Part shown: piece after piece, positions 8,355 to 14,144 of the stretch
How the letters are laid out: each line of letters begins with the position of its first letter
How positions within the stretch are numbered: position 1 is the stretch's first letter
DNA from: Calditerrivibrio sp.
GTDB taxonomy: Bacteria; Chrysiogenota; Deferribacteres; Deferribacterales; Calditerrivibrionaceae
Direction: 5' to 3'
DNA length: 14,144 nt
Assembly (NCBI GenBank): GCA_020217115.1
Contig: JAIWOA010000068.1
Coordinates: 1 to 14,144 of the forward strand
Notes under the pieces: generated by a model
What the model was told of the DNA's origin: nothing
Databases searched by the model: none
Seen by the model: the letters and a program-made list of their open reading frames with translations, nothing else
Translations under genes and position numbers: made by a program

Positions 8355-10790
8355 ATGTTATTTTCTACTGGCTTGATTTTTATAATGTTTTTACTTTGTC
8401 TTATATGCTACAGAGAAAGGGTAAAGTTTATACGAAGTAGGGATTTTTATTCCAATATTTTGATTTCTCTAAAGATTGGTGTAGTAGTTTTTGATGGCAA
8501 AGGGGAGATTGTTTTTAAAAATGAAGGATTTGAAAGGGTATTTAAATCAAAAGATGGTGAGAACTTTGAACTTTCTGATAGCTTTAAGGAATTTAAAGGT
8601 AAAATTAACAGAGTTGGGGATAAAGATGTCATCAAAATAGATGTAAATGGAATTGATAAGTATCTTATGGTGAATAAACATAAGTTTAATTTTCACCCCT
8701 ATATTAATTTTCATGTTATATCTCTGCTTGATGTAACAGAGAGTGAGATTATTAAGGACAAATTCTCCCTTTCCTACGAAATCTTTAAAAATAATATATC
8801 TGGTCTGGTTATTACAGATACAGATGGTATTATACTGGATGTAAACGATTATTTTACAAAAATTACTGGGTACAAAAGGGATGAGGTTATAGGTAAAAAG
8901 ATAGGTATCCTGAAGTCTGGCATGCACGATGCATCTTTTTACCAATATATGTGGGAGTCTATCAACAACACTGGAAAATGGGAAGGGGAGATATGGAATA
9001 AAAAGAAAAGTTATGATCTTTACCCAGAATATCTTTCTATTTTTACTCTATACGATGAAGATGGTAAACCAAAAAACTATATAGGTAGTTTTGTTGATAT
9101 TTCGAATATAAAGAAATATGAAGAGAAGCTTGAATCCCTTGCTTACTACAATGAGATCACAAAATTACCAAATAAAAAATTCTTTATATTAAAATTAAAG
9201 AATTTTATTGTGGAGCATAGGGATAAAAATATTGCTATATGCTACCTTGACGTTGATAATTTCAAAAGGTTTATGGACAAATATGGGAGTGAAATTGCAA
9301 ACAATGTAATATATCAATTTTCAAATAGAATTTTACCACATTTAAAATCAACGGATATAATTGCCCATTTTGATGAGGATATATTTGTCTTTGCTACTAT
9401 ATATGAAGATCAGAAAACCTTTGAGGAATATCTGGAAAAGATTCAGTGGGCAATATACAGGACAATTACTGTCGATGGTGAGAGCTGGAATTTTACTTCA
9501 TCGATAGGGGTAACGATTTACCCTGAAGATAATGATATTGTGGATGAGCTTATAAGGCATTCCCAGCAAGCTTTATTTAATGCAAAACTGAAGGGTAAGA
9601 ATAAGATATCTTATTACGATATAATAATGAGTAGACAGCTTGCCATCAGAAGAGAAAAATATCAGGCTATAGAGGAAGGTTTAAAAAATGATGAGTTTAT
9701 ACTTTACTTGCAGCCAAAATATAATGTGGTAAAAAATATTGTTGAAGGTGCAGAGGTACTTGTCAGGTGGAATCATCCTGTGGTTGGCATTATCACGCCT
9801 GGAGAGTTTATCCCCTACATATACAATTCTGATTTAGAGATAGCTTTTGATTATTATATATTCGATAAAGCTCTTAAATATATCGAAATCCTTAAGGAAA
9901 ATGGTATAAATACGAAACTCAGCATCAATATATCACCGAAGGCCCTTTTAAATGATAATCTGGTGGAACATATAAGGAAAAATATTAAAGATATTTCTAA
10001 CGATATAATAAATTGTTTGGAAATAGAGATAATAGAATCAACTTCCATAGACAACCTTGAAAAAGCAAACAGTATATTAAACGAATTTAGTAAATTGGGT
10101 TTTGGGATATCTGTGGATGATTTTGGAACAGGATATGCTTCCCTTGACTATATAAAATCTCTTCCTATAGATACGGTTAAGATAGATAGGGTTTTTGTTA
10201 TGGATATGCTAAATGATCCAACAGATCTAAATATAACGGAAGTTGTAATCCTTTTAGCAAAGGCTTTTAATAAGAATATTATTGCAGAAGGGGTGGAGAA
10301 TTTAGAGACTGCATCAGCTTTACAAAAACTTGGGTGTGAAGTGTTGCAAGGTTACTTAATATCAAAACCTCTTAATATTGATGATTTTATACGATATATG
10401 AAGTATCAGCAGGGTGTAAAAATAAATTTATCTATAGAACATTACTTCAGCAATAAGGAAGAGATAGAGATGTATGCTGCTGTAAATTCCTTTAAGAATC
10501 TTGTAAAATTAGAAAATGAAAAGGATAGAAAAGATTTTAATCAAAATTATTATGACAAAGTATACTTTAATTCCATATCCTGGCTTAGAAATAGAGGGGT
10601 ATCATTTTTTGAAAAGAAAACAGTATATAAGTCAACTATAGATAAAATGATTAAGATACGAGAGGTTATAGATAAGATTAATAAAAAAGATGTACCTGCA
10701 AATATGTATTCTATATATCTTGAAGAACTAAGGCACTTGGTAGTTCATATGGAAAACAGTTTTAATGAAGTGTGGAAAAAAGATGTCTAG
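8355..10790 (+). CDS. Membrane-bound PAS-GGDEF(degenerate)-EAL cyclic-di-GMP protein
   Basis: 811 residues. Order: one N-terminal membrane segment (about 5-18); a degenerate PAS-like stretch (about 30-130); a clear PAS domain (about 138-255, ITDTDGIILDVNDYFTKITGY); a GGDEF domain (about 260-425); an EAL domain (about 430-685); and an unassigned 120-residue C-terminal part. The GGDEF signature reads FDEDI (339-343), and the usual GHxxGDxLL becomes GSEIANNVI, so cyclase activity is very unlikely. The EAL domain looks active: EVL in place of EAL (E467), SINIS (N525), IIES (E561), DDFGTG (588-593), K609, AEGVE (E645) and QGYLISKP. I infer a c-di-GMP phosphodiesterase tuned by the PAS sensor, perhaps by GTP bound to the dead GGDEF domain. 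GGAG (8341-8344) supports ATG 8355. Its TAG shares CTAG with the convergent gene's stop. Confidence 0.93.
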   Translation: MLFSTGLIFIMFLLCLICYRERVKFIRSRDFYSNILISLKIGVVVFDGKGEIVFKNEGFERVFKSKDGENFELSDSFKEFKGKINRVGDKDVIKIDVNGIDKYLMVNKHKFNFHPYINFHVISLLDVTESEIIKDKFSLSYEIFKNNISGLVITDTDGIILDVNDYFTKITGYKRDEVIGKKIGILKSGMHDASFYQYMWESINNTGKWEGEIWNKKKSYDLYPEYLSIFTLYDEDGKPKNYIGSFVDISNIKKYEEKLESLAYYNEITKLPNKKFFILKLKNFIVEHRDKNIAICYLDVDNFKRFMDKYGSEIANNVIYQFSNRILPHLKSTDIIAHFDEDIFVFATIYEDQKTFEEYLEKIQWAIYRTITVDGESWNFTSSIGVTIYPEDNDIVDELIRHSQQALFNAKLKGKNKISYYDIIMSRQLAIRREKYQAIEEGLKNDEFILYLQPKYNVVKNIVEGAEVLVRWNHPVVGIITPGEFIPYIYNSDLEIAFDYYIFDKALKYIEILKENGINTKLSINISPKALLNDNLVEHIRKNIKDISNDIINCLEIEIIESTSIDNLEKANSILNEFSKLGFGISVDDFGTGYASLDYIKSLPIDTVKIDRVFVMDMLNDPTDLNITEVVILLAKAFNKNIIAEGVENLETASALQKLGCEVLQGYLISKPLNIDDFIRYMKYQQGVKINLSIEHYFSNKEEIEMYAAVNSFKNLVKLENEKDRKDFNQNYYDKVYFNSISWLRNRGVSFFEKKTVYKSTIDKMIKIREVIDKINKKDVPANMYSIYLEELRHLVVHMENSFNEVWKKDV

Positions 10791-11383
10791 TCTGGGAAAA
10801 CTTTCTCAATTTCTTTGTATATTTTAAGGCATATCCATGCATCTGTGGCTGCGTATATCTGCTGTTTTTCTGTAAGGGGATATCTTTCCCAGTTTGATGT
10901 CTGAGAGGATTTTATAATCCTTTTATTTAGAAAGAGGGCAGTTAAAAATCTGAGATTAAATTTTTTTAAATTAAAAGATTTTACCATCTGTTGTATATCT
11001 ACAAATGATTTTGGTTCAACACTGCTGCCAAAGGATTCTCTTATTTTTCTTAGATCATCTTTTATACCTGAACCTACTTTTGTTATATTTTCATTATTAA
11101 ATATCTGGATGATCTTATCTTTGTTTGATAATCTTTTTAAATAAAAGATATAGGCGTTGTTTTCATCCGATAGCTGAATTATTGAAATCTTATTTGATAT
11201 ATTTTTTTTGAAGGATGGTCTTGTTTCAGTGTCAAAACCTAAAATATCACTACAGCCAATTTCAAGATTTTTTAGTTTATTATCACTATCAATATTGTGT
11301 ATCTTGCCAGAAAAGCTTACCACTTCAAGGGAATTTATAAAGTCTGGTGTAAGATATGCAGTGTCATCTAATTGCTGTAACAT
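10787..11383 (-). CDS. RNase D-like 3'-5' exonuclease (DEDDy family)
   Basis: 198-residue single-domain nuclease of the DnaQ/RNase D fold, acting on DNA or RNA 3' ends with two metal ions. The DEDDy set is complete: D51 and E53 in ILGFDTETRPSF, D110 in VGSGIKDDL, and Y177/D181 in YAATDAW. It lacks the HRDC domains of true RNase D, so it belongs with the small stand-alone exonucleases; the substrate is unknown. The start ATG overlaps the upstream lipoprotein gene by 20 nt and has only an AGG directly before it, which suggests translational coupling. Its stop codon TAG is formed from the palindrome CTAG that also holds the stop of the convergent gene. Pairing with a cell-wall lipoprotein is a transcriptional arrangement with no obvious shared function. 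Confidence 0.9.
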   Translation of the reverse strand: MLQQLDDTAYLTPDFINSLEVVSFSGKIHNIDSDNKLKNLEIGCSDILGFDTETRPSFKKNISNKISIIQLSDENNAYIFYLKRLSNKDKIIQIFNNENITKVGSGIKDDLRKIRESFGSSVEPKSFVDIQQMVKSFNLKKFNLRFLTALFLNKRIIKSSQTSNWERYPLTEKQQIYAATDAWICLKIYKEIEKVFPD

Positions 11384-12110
11384 CCTGGTATTGTAAATAT
11401 GTTTTTGCTCCTATATATCTTTTTTGGTAGTAAGGGAGGGAAAGATCTTCAACTCTAACTTTGCTTTTTACTCTTGGAGCATGAATGAATTTTCCATCAC
11501 CCAGATAGATACCAACGTGGGAGACTGTTTTACCATTTATCTTAAAAAAAACCAGGTCTCCTCTTTTGAGATCACCACTTAATTCGTAACCTTTTTTAAA
11601 CTGCTCCATAGATGTTCGAGGGAGTTCTATTCCATTCATCCTGAATACTGTTTGAACAAATCCGCTACAGTCAAAACCATCATTGTCGTTTCCACCTTTT
11701 ATGTATGGTGTGCCTATGTAACTTATTGCTGTATTTACTACCTTTTCTCTGATATCATCCGAATACTCAAAATCTTTATCCTTTTGTCTAATATTTTCAT
11801 AGCTTACAATTATATAGTCATCTATAATCTGCTCCCCTTTCAACTTCTCTGCTGTGTATTGAGCACCCTGATATGTATAAAAATTTCCAAACCTTACTTT
11901 ATATAAATTGTTATCATCTTTGAAATAGTATGGATCAAGTCCTCTTGCAGAAAGCTTATTAATGAATGCTTCAACATTATTTATATCAGCAAAAGCACCA
12001 GCTTGTATTGTAAACTGTATTCTGTCTGCCTTTACGAAACCTTTAGTGGAACAACCTGAACCTAAAATAACAATAAACAACAATAGGTAAAACAATTTTT
12101 TTACTTTCAA
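11364..12110 (-). CDS. Lipoprotein with SPOR and NlpC/P60 peptidase domains
   Basis: Predicted cell-wall DL-endopeptidase anchored by lipid in the envelope, 248 residues. A lipoprotein signal (2-20) ends in LGSGC, with lipidated C20; glycine at -3 is a little unusual. A SPOR-like domain (about 32-95, IQAGAFADINNVEAFINKL) would bind denuded glycan at the division site. The NlpC/P60 domain (about 122-240) has the catalytic triad C148 (FDCSGF), H198 (SHVGIYLG) and H210 (IHAP). The start is a TTG at 12110-12108, with AGAGG (12120-12116) 5 nt upstream; no ATG offers the signal peptide. It is transcribed from the promoter at 12194-12222 through a hairpin leader (separate entry) and overlaps the exonuclease gene by 20 nt. 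This is the third wall hydrolase in the window. Confidence 0.92.
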   Translation of the reverse strand: MKVKKLFYLLLFIVILGSGCSTKGFVKADRIQFTIQAGAFADINNVEAFINKLSARGLDPYYFKDDNNLYKVRFGNFYTYQGAQYTAEKLKGEQIIDDYIIVSYENIRQKDKDFEYSDDIREKVVNTAISYIGTPYIKGGNDNDGFDCSGFVQTVFRMNGIELPRTSMEQFKKGYELSGDLKRGDLVFFKINGKTVSHVGIYLGDGKFIHAPRVKSKVRVEDLSLPYYQKRYIGAKTYLQYQDVTAIR

Positions 12111-12124
12111 CTCAACCTCTCTTT

Positions 12125-12183
12125 ATAAAAAATCCCGGCTAAGCTTCATTTGAGGGGAGGAGGGCGAAGCACGATAAGCCGGG
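12125..12183 (-). terminator. Terminator-like hairpin in the lipoprotein leader (possible attenuator)
   Basis: Read on the minus strand: CCCGGCT (12183-12177) pairs perfectly with AGCCGGG (12140-12134). Inside, after a 6x2 internal loop, GCTTC (12170-12166) pairs with GAAGC (12147-12143). The apical loop is an 18-nt C-rich segment, GCCCUCCUCCCCUCAAAU. An A and six U (12132-12127) follow at once, the layout of an intrinsic terminator. It is far more GC-rich than its surroundings. It starts about 3-5 nt after the predicted transcription start and ends only 17 nt before the start codon. Because the promoter lies upstream of it, every lipoprotein transcript must pass it. It could be an attenuator, an mRNA-stabilising 5' hairpin or a short regulatory RNA. 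I do not recognise it as a known riboswitch class. Confidence 0.6.
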
Positions 12184-12193
12184 CTACAATCTA

Positions 12194-12222
12194 TTTATAA
12201 CTATATTTTATAAAAAAGTCAA
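12194..12222 (-). promoter_or_regulatory. Sigma-70 promoter of the lipoprotein-exonuclease operon
   Basis: On the minus strand TTGACT (12222-12217) and TATAAA (12199-12194) are separated by exactly 17 bp, each 5/6 to consensus. Transcription would begin near 12188-12186, directly before the hairpin. The restored thioesterase frame would stop at 12232, just upstream, so the promoter fills the gap between the two genes. Confidence 0.8.
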
Positions 12223-12231
12223 GTATTAATA

Positions 12232-12287
12232 TTAGGATACCAATTTATTTTTTAATTCAGGGGGGATTTCAATAGCTCTTTTTTTTT
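12232..12287 (-). other. A9 homopolymer and out-of-frame thioesterase tail
   Basis: Nine consecutive A on the minus strand at 12287-12279. The downstream 46 nt encode AIEIPPELKNKLVS in the neighbouring frame, ending in TAA at 12234-12232. This is the C-terminus expected for the thioesterase and would be joined to it by an A8 run (or any other length restoring the phase). Confidence 0.75.
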
Positions 12288-12616
12288 CTGTTGTCAAAGG
12301 AAACAAGGGTAGTTTTTGCTTCTGCATATGTTATACCATTGCCATTATGGATTGTATAAGAAAGTGTAAAGGATGTTCTTTTGATCTCATCTGTTTTTAT
12401 ATCTATTATTACTTTATCTCCAAGGTGTATTGGGTGTTTATAATCACATTCAACTCTTACTATTATAAGGAAGATATTTTTTTTAAGAAGTTCTTTGAAT
12501 TCATTGATAAATAATTTTGTTCTGACTGTTTCAAGATATGTTAGAAATGTAGCATGATTTACATGTCCATAGGCATCAAGATCCGCATACCTTACCTCTA
12601 CTTCGCATGAATACAT
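12269..12616 (-). CDS. Hotdog-fold acyl-CoA thioesterase (YbgC/4HBT type), C-terminus cut by a frame break
   Basis: Predicted thioesterase that hydrolyses short acyl- or hydroxybenzoyl-type CoA esters. The signature VRYADLDAYGHVNHATFLTY (8-27) includes the expected catalytic aspartate D14 and H18. As read, the protein has 115 residues and ends in NRKKKSY, without the usual C-terminal strand and helix. That end follows a run of nine A (12287-12279 on the coding strand). Removing one A gives RAIEIPPELKNKLVS with a stop at 12234-12232, a 127-residue protein with the conserved EIPPEL ending. So the gene is intact apart from one base: an assembly or read error, a phase-variable tract, or polymerase slippage. 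GGTGG (12625-12621) lies before the ATG. It stands alone between a transporter gene and the lipoprotein operon. Confidence 0.87.
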   Translation of the reverse strand: MYSCEVEVRYADLDAYGHVNHATFLTYLETVRTKLFINEFKELLKKNIFLIIVRVECDYKHPIHLGDKVIIDIKTDEIKRTSFTLSYTIHNGNGITYAEAKTTLVSFDNRKKKSY

Positions 12617-12649
12617 ATATCCACCAAAAAATTATTTTTATTAAATTTC

Positions 12650-12679
12650 AGAATATTCTAAGTTAATTAAGAATGTCAA
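12650..12679 (-). promoter_or_regulatory. Candidate promoter of the thioesterase gene
   Basis: Perfect TTGACA on the minus strand (12679-12674), followed by TAGAAT (12660-12655, 5/6) after 13 bp or TATTCT (12655-12650, 4/6) after 18 bp. The geometry matches the promoter at 8289-8318. It lies in the 96-bp gap between the transporter stop and the thioesterase start; no terminator is visible there. Confidence 0.5.
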
Positions 12680-12712
12680 GGGAAAAGATGTAATTTAAGA
12701 ACAGTTATCTGT

Positions 12713-13513
12713 TTATCTGGATAGTTTAACTATTTTTATCCCTCCATTTATAACAAGAAGAAATACAATAAAGCCTATTATAAGATCAGGATATCTGGAA
12801 TTTGTAGCATATACAAATACTCCAGCGAGTATAACTCCTAAATTTACAATTATATCATTGGAGGTAAATATCATACTTGCTTTCATATGAACTTCGTTAC
12901 TTTTACTCCTTTGTAAAATGTAAAGACTTAGCAGATTACCAAATAATGCAAGAACGGAAATAGTTATCATTATACTATAATCTGGAAAGATTTCTGAACC
13001 TGTGAATCTCCTTAAAACTTCAATAAATCCAGATAAAGCCAGTAACAATTGGAAAAAACCAGCTAATGCTGTGACATTCTTTTTTCTTTTTAGTGTCCCT
13101 TTTGAAGCATAGATGGCTAATCCATAAACAATACTATCAGCAAGCATATCTAATCCATCGGCTATAAGTCCCATTGAATTCCCTACAAATCCATACAAAA
13201 CTTCCAATATGAAAAAGAAAAGATTTATAAATAATACTTTCCATAAAAGAATATTTTCTTTTAATTTATTTTTATCATTTATACCATTTGTATCATTTAT
13301 GTTGTAGCTTTCTACTACAGAAACTGTAAAACCAAGCTCCTTTATAAGTCTCAAAATTTCCAATTCCTTTTCATTGTGAACTATTGTTACTGATCTTTGT
13401 GGAATGTCAAAATTAATGTCTGATATTGTAGAAAGGTGGGATAGCTTCATCCTGATCATATGTTCTTCACTGGGGCAATCCATTTCTTTTACATGGTAGA
13501 TTGTTTTTTTCAT
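12713..13513 (-). CDS. Short CDF-type cation transporter with HMA-like N-terminus
   Basis: Predicted inner-membrane divalent metal transporter, 266 residues. The N-terminal ~70 residues resemble an HMA metal-binding domain, but the motif reads MDCPSEEH, with one cysteine instead of CxxC. After a Asn/Asp/Lys-rich linker (71-86) come about six membrane segments (about 90-262). The CDF metal site is partly kept: D122-x3-D126 in TM2 (LIADGLDMLAD) and D220 in TM5, while the residue matching the usual TM5 histidine appears to be F216. The cytoplasmic C-terminal dimer domain of most CDF proteins is absent. Metal and direction of transport are therefore open. GGAG (13522-13519) lies 5 nt before the ATG. 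The gene starts 15 nt after the U-run of the tRNA-Asn terminator, leaving no room for its own promoter, so read-through is probably needed. Confidence 0.82.
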   Translation of the reverse strand: MKKTIYHVKEMDCPSEEHMIRMKLSHLSTISDINFDIPQRSVTIVHNEKELEILRLIKELGFTVSVVESYNINDTNGINDKNKLKENILLWKVLFINLFFFILEVLYGFVGNSMGLIADGLDMLADSIVYGLAIYASKGTLKRKKNVTALAGFFQLLLALSGFIEVLRRFTGSEIFPDYSIMITISVLALFGNLLSLYILQRSKSNEVHMKASMIFTSNDIIVNLGVILAGVFVYATNSRYPDLIIGFIVFLLVINGGIKIVKLSR

Positions 13514-13527
13514 ATCTGCTCCAAATG

Positions 13528-13557
13528 AAAAAAAGCCGCCTTTTAAAAGACGGCTTT
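13528..13557 (-). terminator. Intrinsic terminator of tRNA-Asn
   Basis: Minus strand: AAAGCCG (13557-13551), a U-G pair, then CUUUU/AAAAG, closing on CGGCUUU (13538-13532), with seven U from 13534 to 13528. The stem is up to 13 bp, less what a minimal loop at its palindromic centre needs. Only 5 bp separate it from the tRNA 3' end. Confidence 0.88.
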
Positions 13558-13562
13558 AAAAA

Positions 13563-13635
13563 CTCCCCGAGACGGACTCGAACCGCCAACCTAGTGATTA
13601 ACAGTCACCCGCTCTGCCGATTGAGCTATCGGGGA
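13563..13635 (-). tRNA. tRNA-Asn (GTT)
   Basis: Seventy-three-nucleotide cloverleaf on the minus strand. The acceptor stem TCCCCGA (13635-13629) pairs with TCGGGGA (13570-13564), with discriminator G at 13563. The D arm is GCTC...GAGC. The anticodon stem is GGTGA/TCACT with loop CTGTTAA, so the anticodon is GTT (asparagine). The T arm has GGCGG-TTCGAGT-CCGTC. CCA is not encoded (TT follows), so it must be added by nucleotidyltransferase. Confidence 0.97.
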
Positions 13636-13653
13636 TCATTGCTGCGGAGGAGT

Positions 13654-13682
13654 CTTATAACAAGAAATATTTTACTTGTCAA
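13654..13682 (-). promoter_or_regulatory. Promoter of tRNA-Asn
   Basis: Minus strand: perfect TTGACA (13682-13677), a 17-bp spacer, then TATAAG (13659-13654) preceded by TGT, i.e. an extended -10. The start would be near 13647, about 12 nt before the mature tRNA. The G/C-rich run GACTCCTCCGC just after the -10 resembles the discriminator of stringently controlled stable-RNA promoters. Confidence 0.88.
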
Positions 13683-13930
13683 GTGGAAAAATAAAAATAT
13701 CATACATAGGTGTGGACATATCAACTATAATAAGTTACAGAACTTGTTTTTAGAGAAAACATATTAAAAAGTAATAATTTTAAAGATGTAGAAATAAAGA
13801 TATGTTATAGATAGATTACTGCAAATTAGATAAATATAATTTATTTTTAGTTATTTTTAATTAGTTGGTTATGTCAAAAAAATATATTTATATTTAAACT
13901 GTTCTATTATATTTCCGATATTATTAGCAT
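13683..13930. other. AT-rich non-coding gap
   Basis: No gene of convincing composition on either strand. The stretch is extremely A/T-rich, with short A- and T-tracts. TATTAT occurs at 13905-13910 and 13919-13924, but no -35 box worth the name sits at the right distance. Transcription from 13919-13924 would begin at about the hairpin at 13931. I see no tRNA, CRISPR or long repeat here. Confidence 0.5.
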
Positions 13931-13952
13931 AAAAGGGCATGGATGCCTTTTT
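13931..13952 (+). terminator. Hairpin with T-run just before the last gene
   Basis: AAAAGGGCA (13931-13939) pairs with TGCCTTTTT (13944-13952) around the tetraloop TGGA, 9 bp with one G-U. The U5 run is part of the stem. It sits 11 nt before the GGAGG of the next gene, so it is either a leader hairpin of that gene or the terminator of an unseen upstream transcript. Confidence 0.45.
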
Positions 13953-13974
13953 AATAAACACATGGAGGTGTTTT

Positions 13975-14144
13975 ATGCTGGTAATCCAAAATATAAACTC
14001 TGAAATCTATGATATTGTCAGTGAAAATGAGAAAAGGGTATCCCTTGAGCTTGATGACTATGCAAAACTGTATCTTTTAAACATTATGAAGGGTCTGATG
14101 GATAGGGAGGATTTCTTTTATACCAGTATTGTTGGGGATGACTC
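13975..14144 (+). CDS. Start of an unrecognised protein (runs off the window)
   Basis: Only the first 56 codons are visible, open to the window end. The ATG at 13975 follows a strong ribosome binding site, GGAGGTG (13964-13970), so this is very probably a real gene. The visible part begins MLVIQNINSEIYDIVSENEK and continues as soluble, acidic, mostly helical-looking sequence (LDDYAKLYLLNIMKGLMDRED) with no signal peptide or membrane segment. I recognise no family. A second ATG at 13962 overlaps the ribosome binding site but its frame closes after 13 codons, so it is not the start. A hairpin precedes the ribosome binding site. Confidence 0.75.
   Translation, partial: MLVIQNINSEIYDIVSENEKRVSLELDDYAKLYLLNIMKGLMDREDFFYTSIVGDD

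Noticed and set aside
8547..8945. 132-codon antisense frame inside the PAS-GGDEF-EAL gene
   Set aside because: A shadow frame opposite a clear PAS-containing coding region; no start signal and no recognisable domain.
12148..12165. G-quadruplex on the plus strand (GAGGGGAGGAGGG)
   Set aside because: Only two-layer G tracts could form, and the same bases are better explained as the loop of the leader hairpin.
12111..12190. c-di-AMP (ydaO/yuaA) riboswitch before the wall hydrolase
   Set aside because: The leader is only about 75 nt, without the conserved ydaO core segments I would expect.
13732..13750. AAGTT-acag-AACTT hairpin followed by GTTTTT
   Set aside because: A 5-bp, A/T-rich stem in a very AT-rich gap; expected by chance and not attached to any gene.
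13501..13767. Plus-strand 88-codon open frame across the tRNA region
   Set aside because: It runs antisense through the tRNA, its promoter and its terminator; it has no protein-like composition and no ribosome binding site.

Overview
The window is strongly AT-rich and densely packed. It comes from the chromosome of a Gram-negative-type bacterium: there is a lipoprotein with a SPOR domain, periplasmic lytic transglycosylases and a DnaG/RpoD block. The gene mix (futalosine-route menaquinone gene, M29 aminopeptidase and iron-type alcohol dehydrogenase behind rpoD, many AT-rich codons) would fit an anaerobe such as a member of Deferribacterota. That placement is inference, not something the sequence proves.

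Layout. (1) Positions 37-5721, plus strand: a tight operon dnaG - rpoD - M29 aminopeptidase - iron-type alcohol dehydrogenase, with gaps of 2-3 nt or an 11-nt overlap, i.e. a macromolecular-synthesis operon with two metabolic genes attached. (2) 5675-6298, minus: a membrane-anchored lytic transglycosylase whose 3' end runs 47 bp into the dehydrogenase gene. (3) 6337-8241, plus: metF - futalosine hydrolase (mqnB) - IagB-like small transglycosylase, all overlapping. (4) 8355-10790, plus: an 811-residue PAS/degenerate-GGDEF/EAL protein with its own promoter and an unassigned C-terminal domain. (5) 10787-12110, minus: an NlpC/P60-SPOR lipoprotein followed by a DEDDy 3'-5' exonuclease, driven by a well-formed promoter whose transcript would begin directly with a terminator-like hairpin leader. 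(6) 12232-12616, minus: a hotdog acyl-CoA thioesterase with a reading-frame break at an A9 run. (7) 12713-13513, minus: a short CDF-type metal transporter with an HMA-like N-terminus, directly behind the terminator of (8) a tRNA-Asn(GTT) gene with a near-consensus promoter. (9) About 340 bp of AT-rich non-coding DNA, then the start of an unrecognised gene that runs off the window.

Themes. Three cell-wall hydrolases (two transglycosylases and one endopeptidase-type lipoprotein) lie within about 6.5 kb. The most interesting signals are non-coding: the hairpin leader before the lipoprotein (12125-12188), the A9 frame break in the thioesterase that is exactly repaired by removing one A, an 8-bp-arm inverted repeat covering the start codon of the first transglycosylase, and two further cases of a terminator-like hairpin immediately before a gene's ribosome binding site. 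No mobile element, CRISPR array or rRNA was seen.
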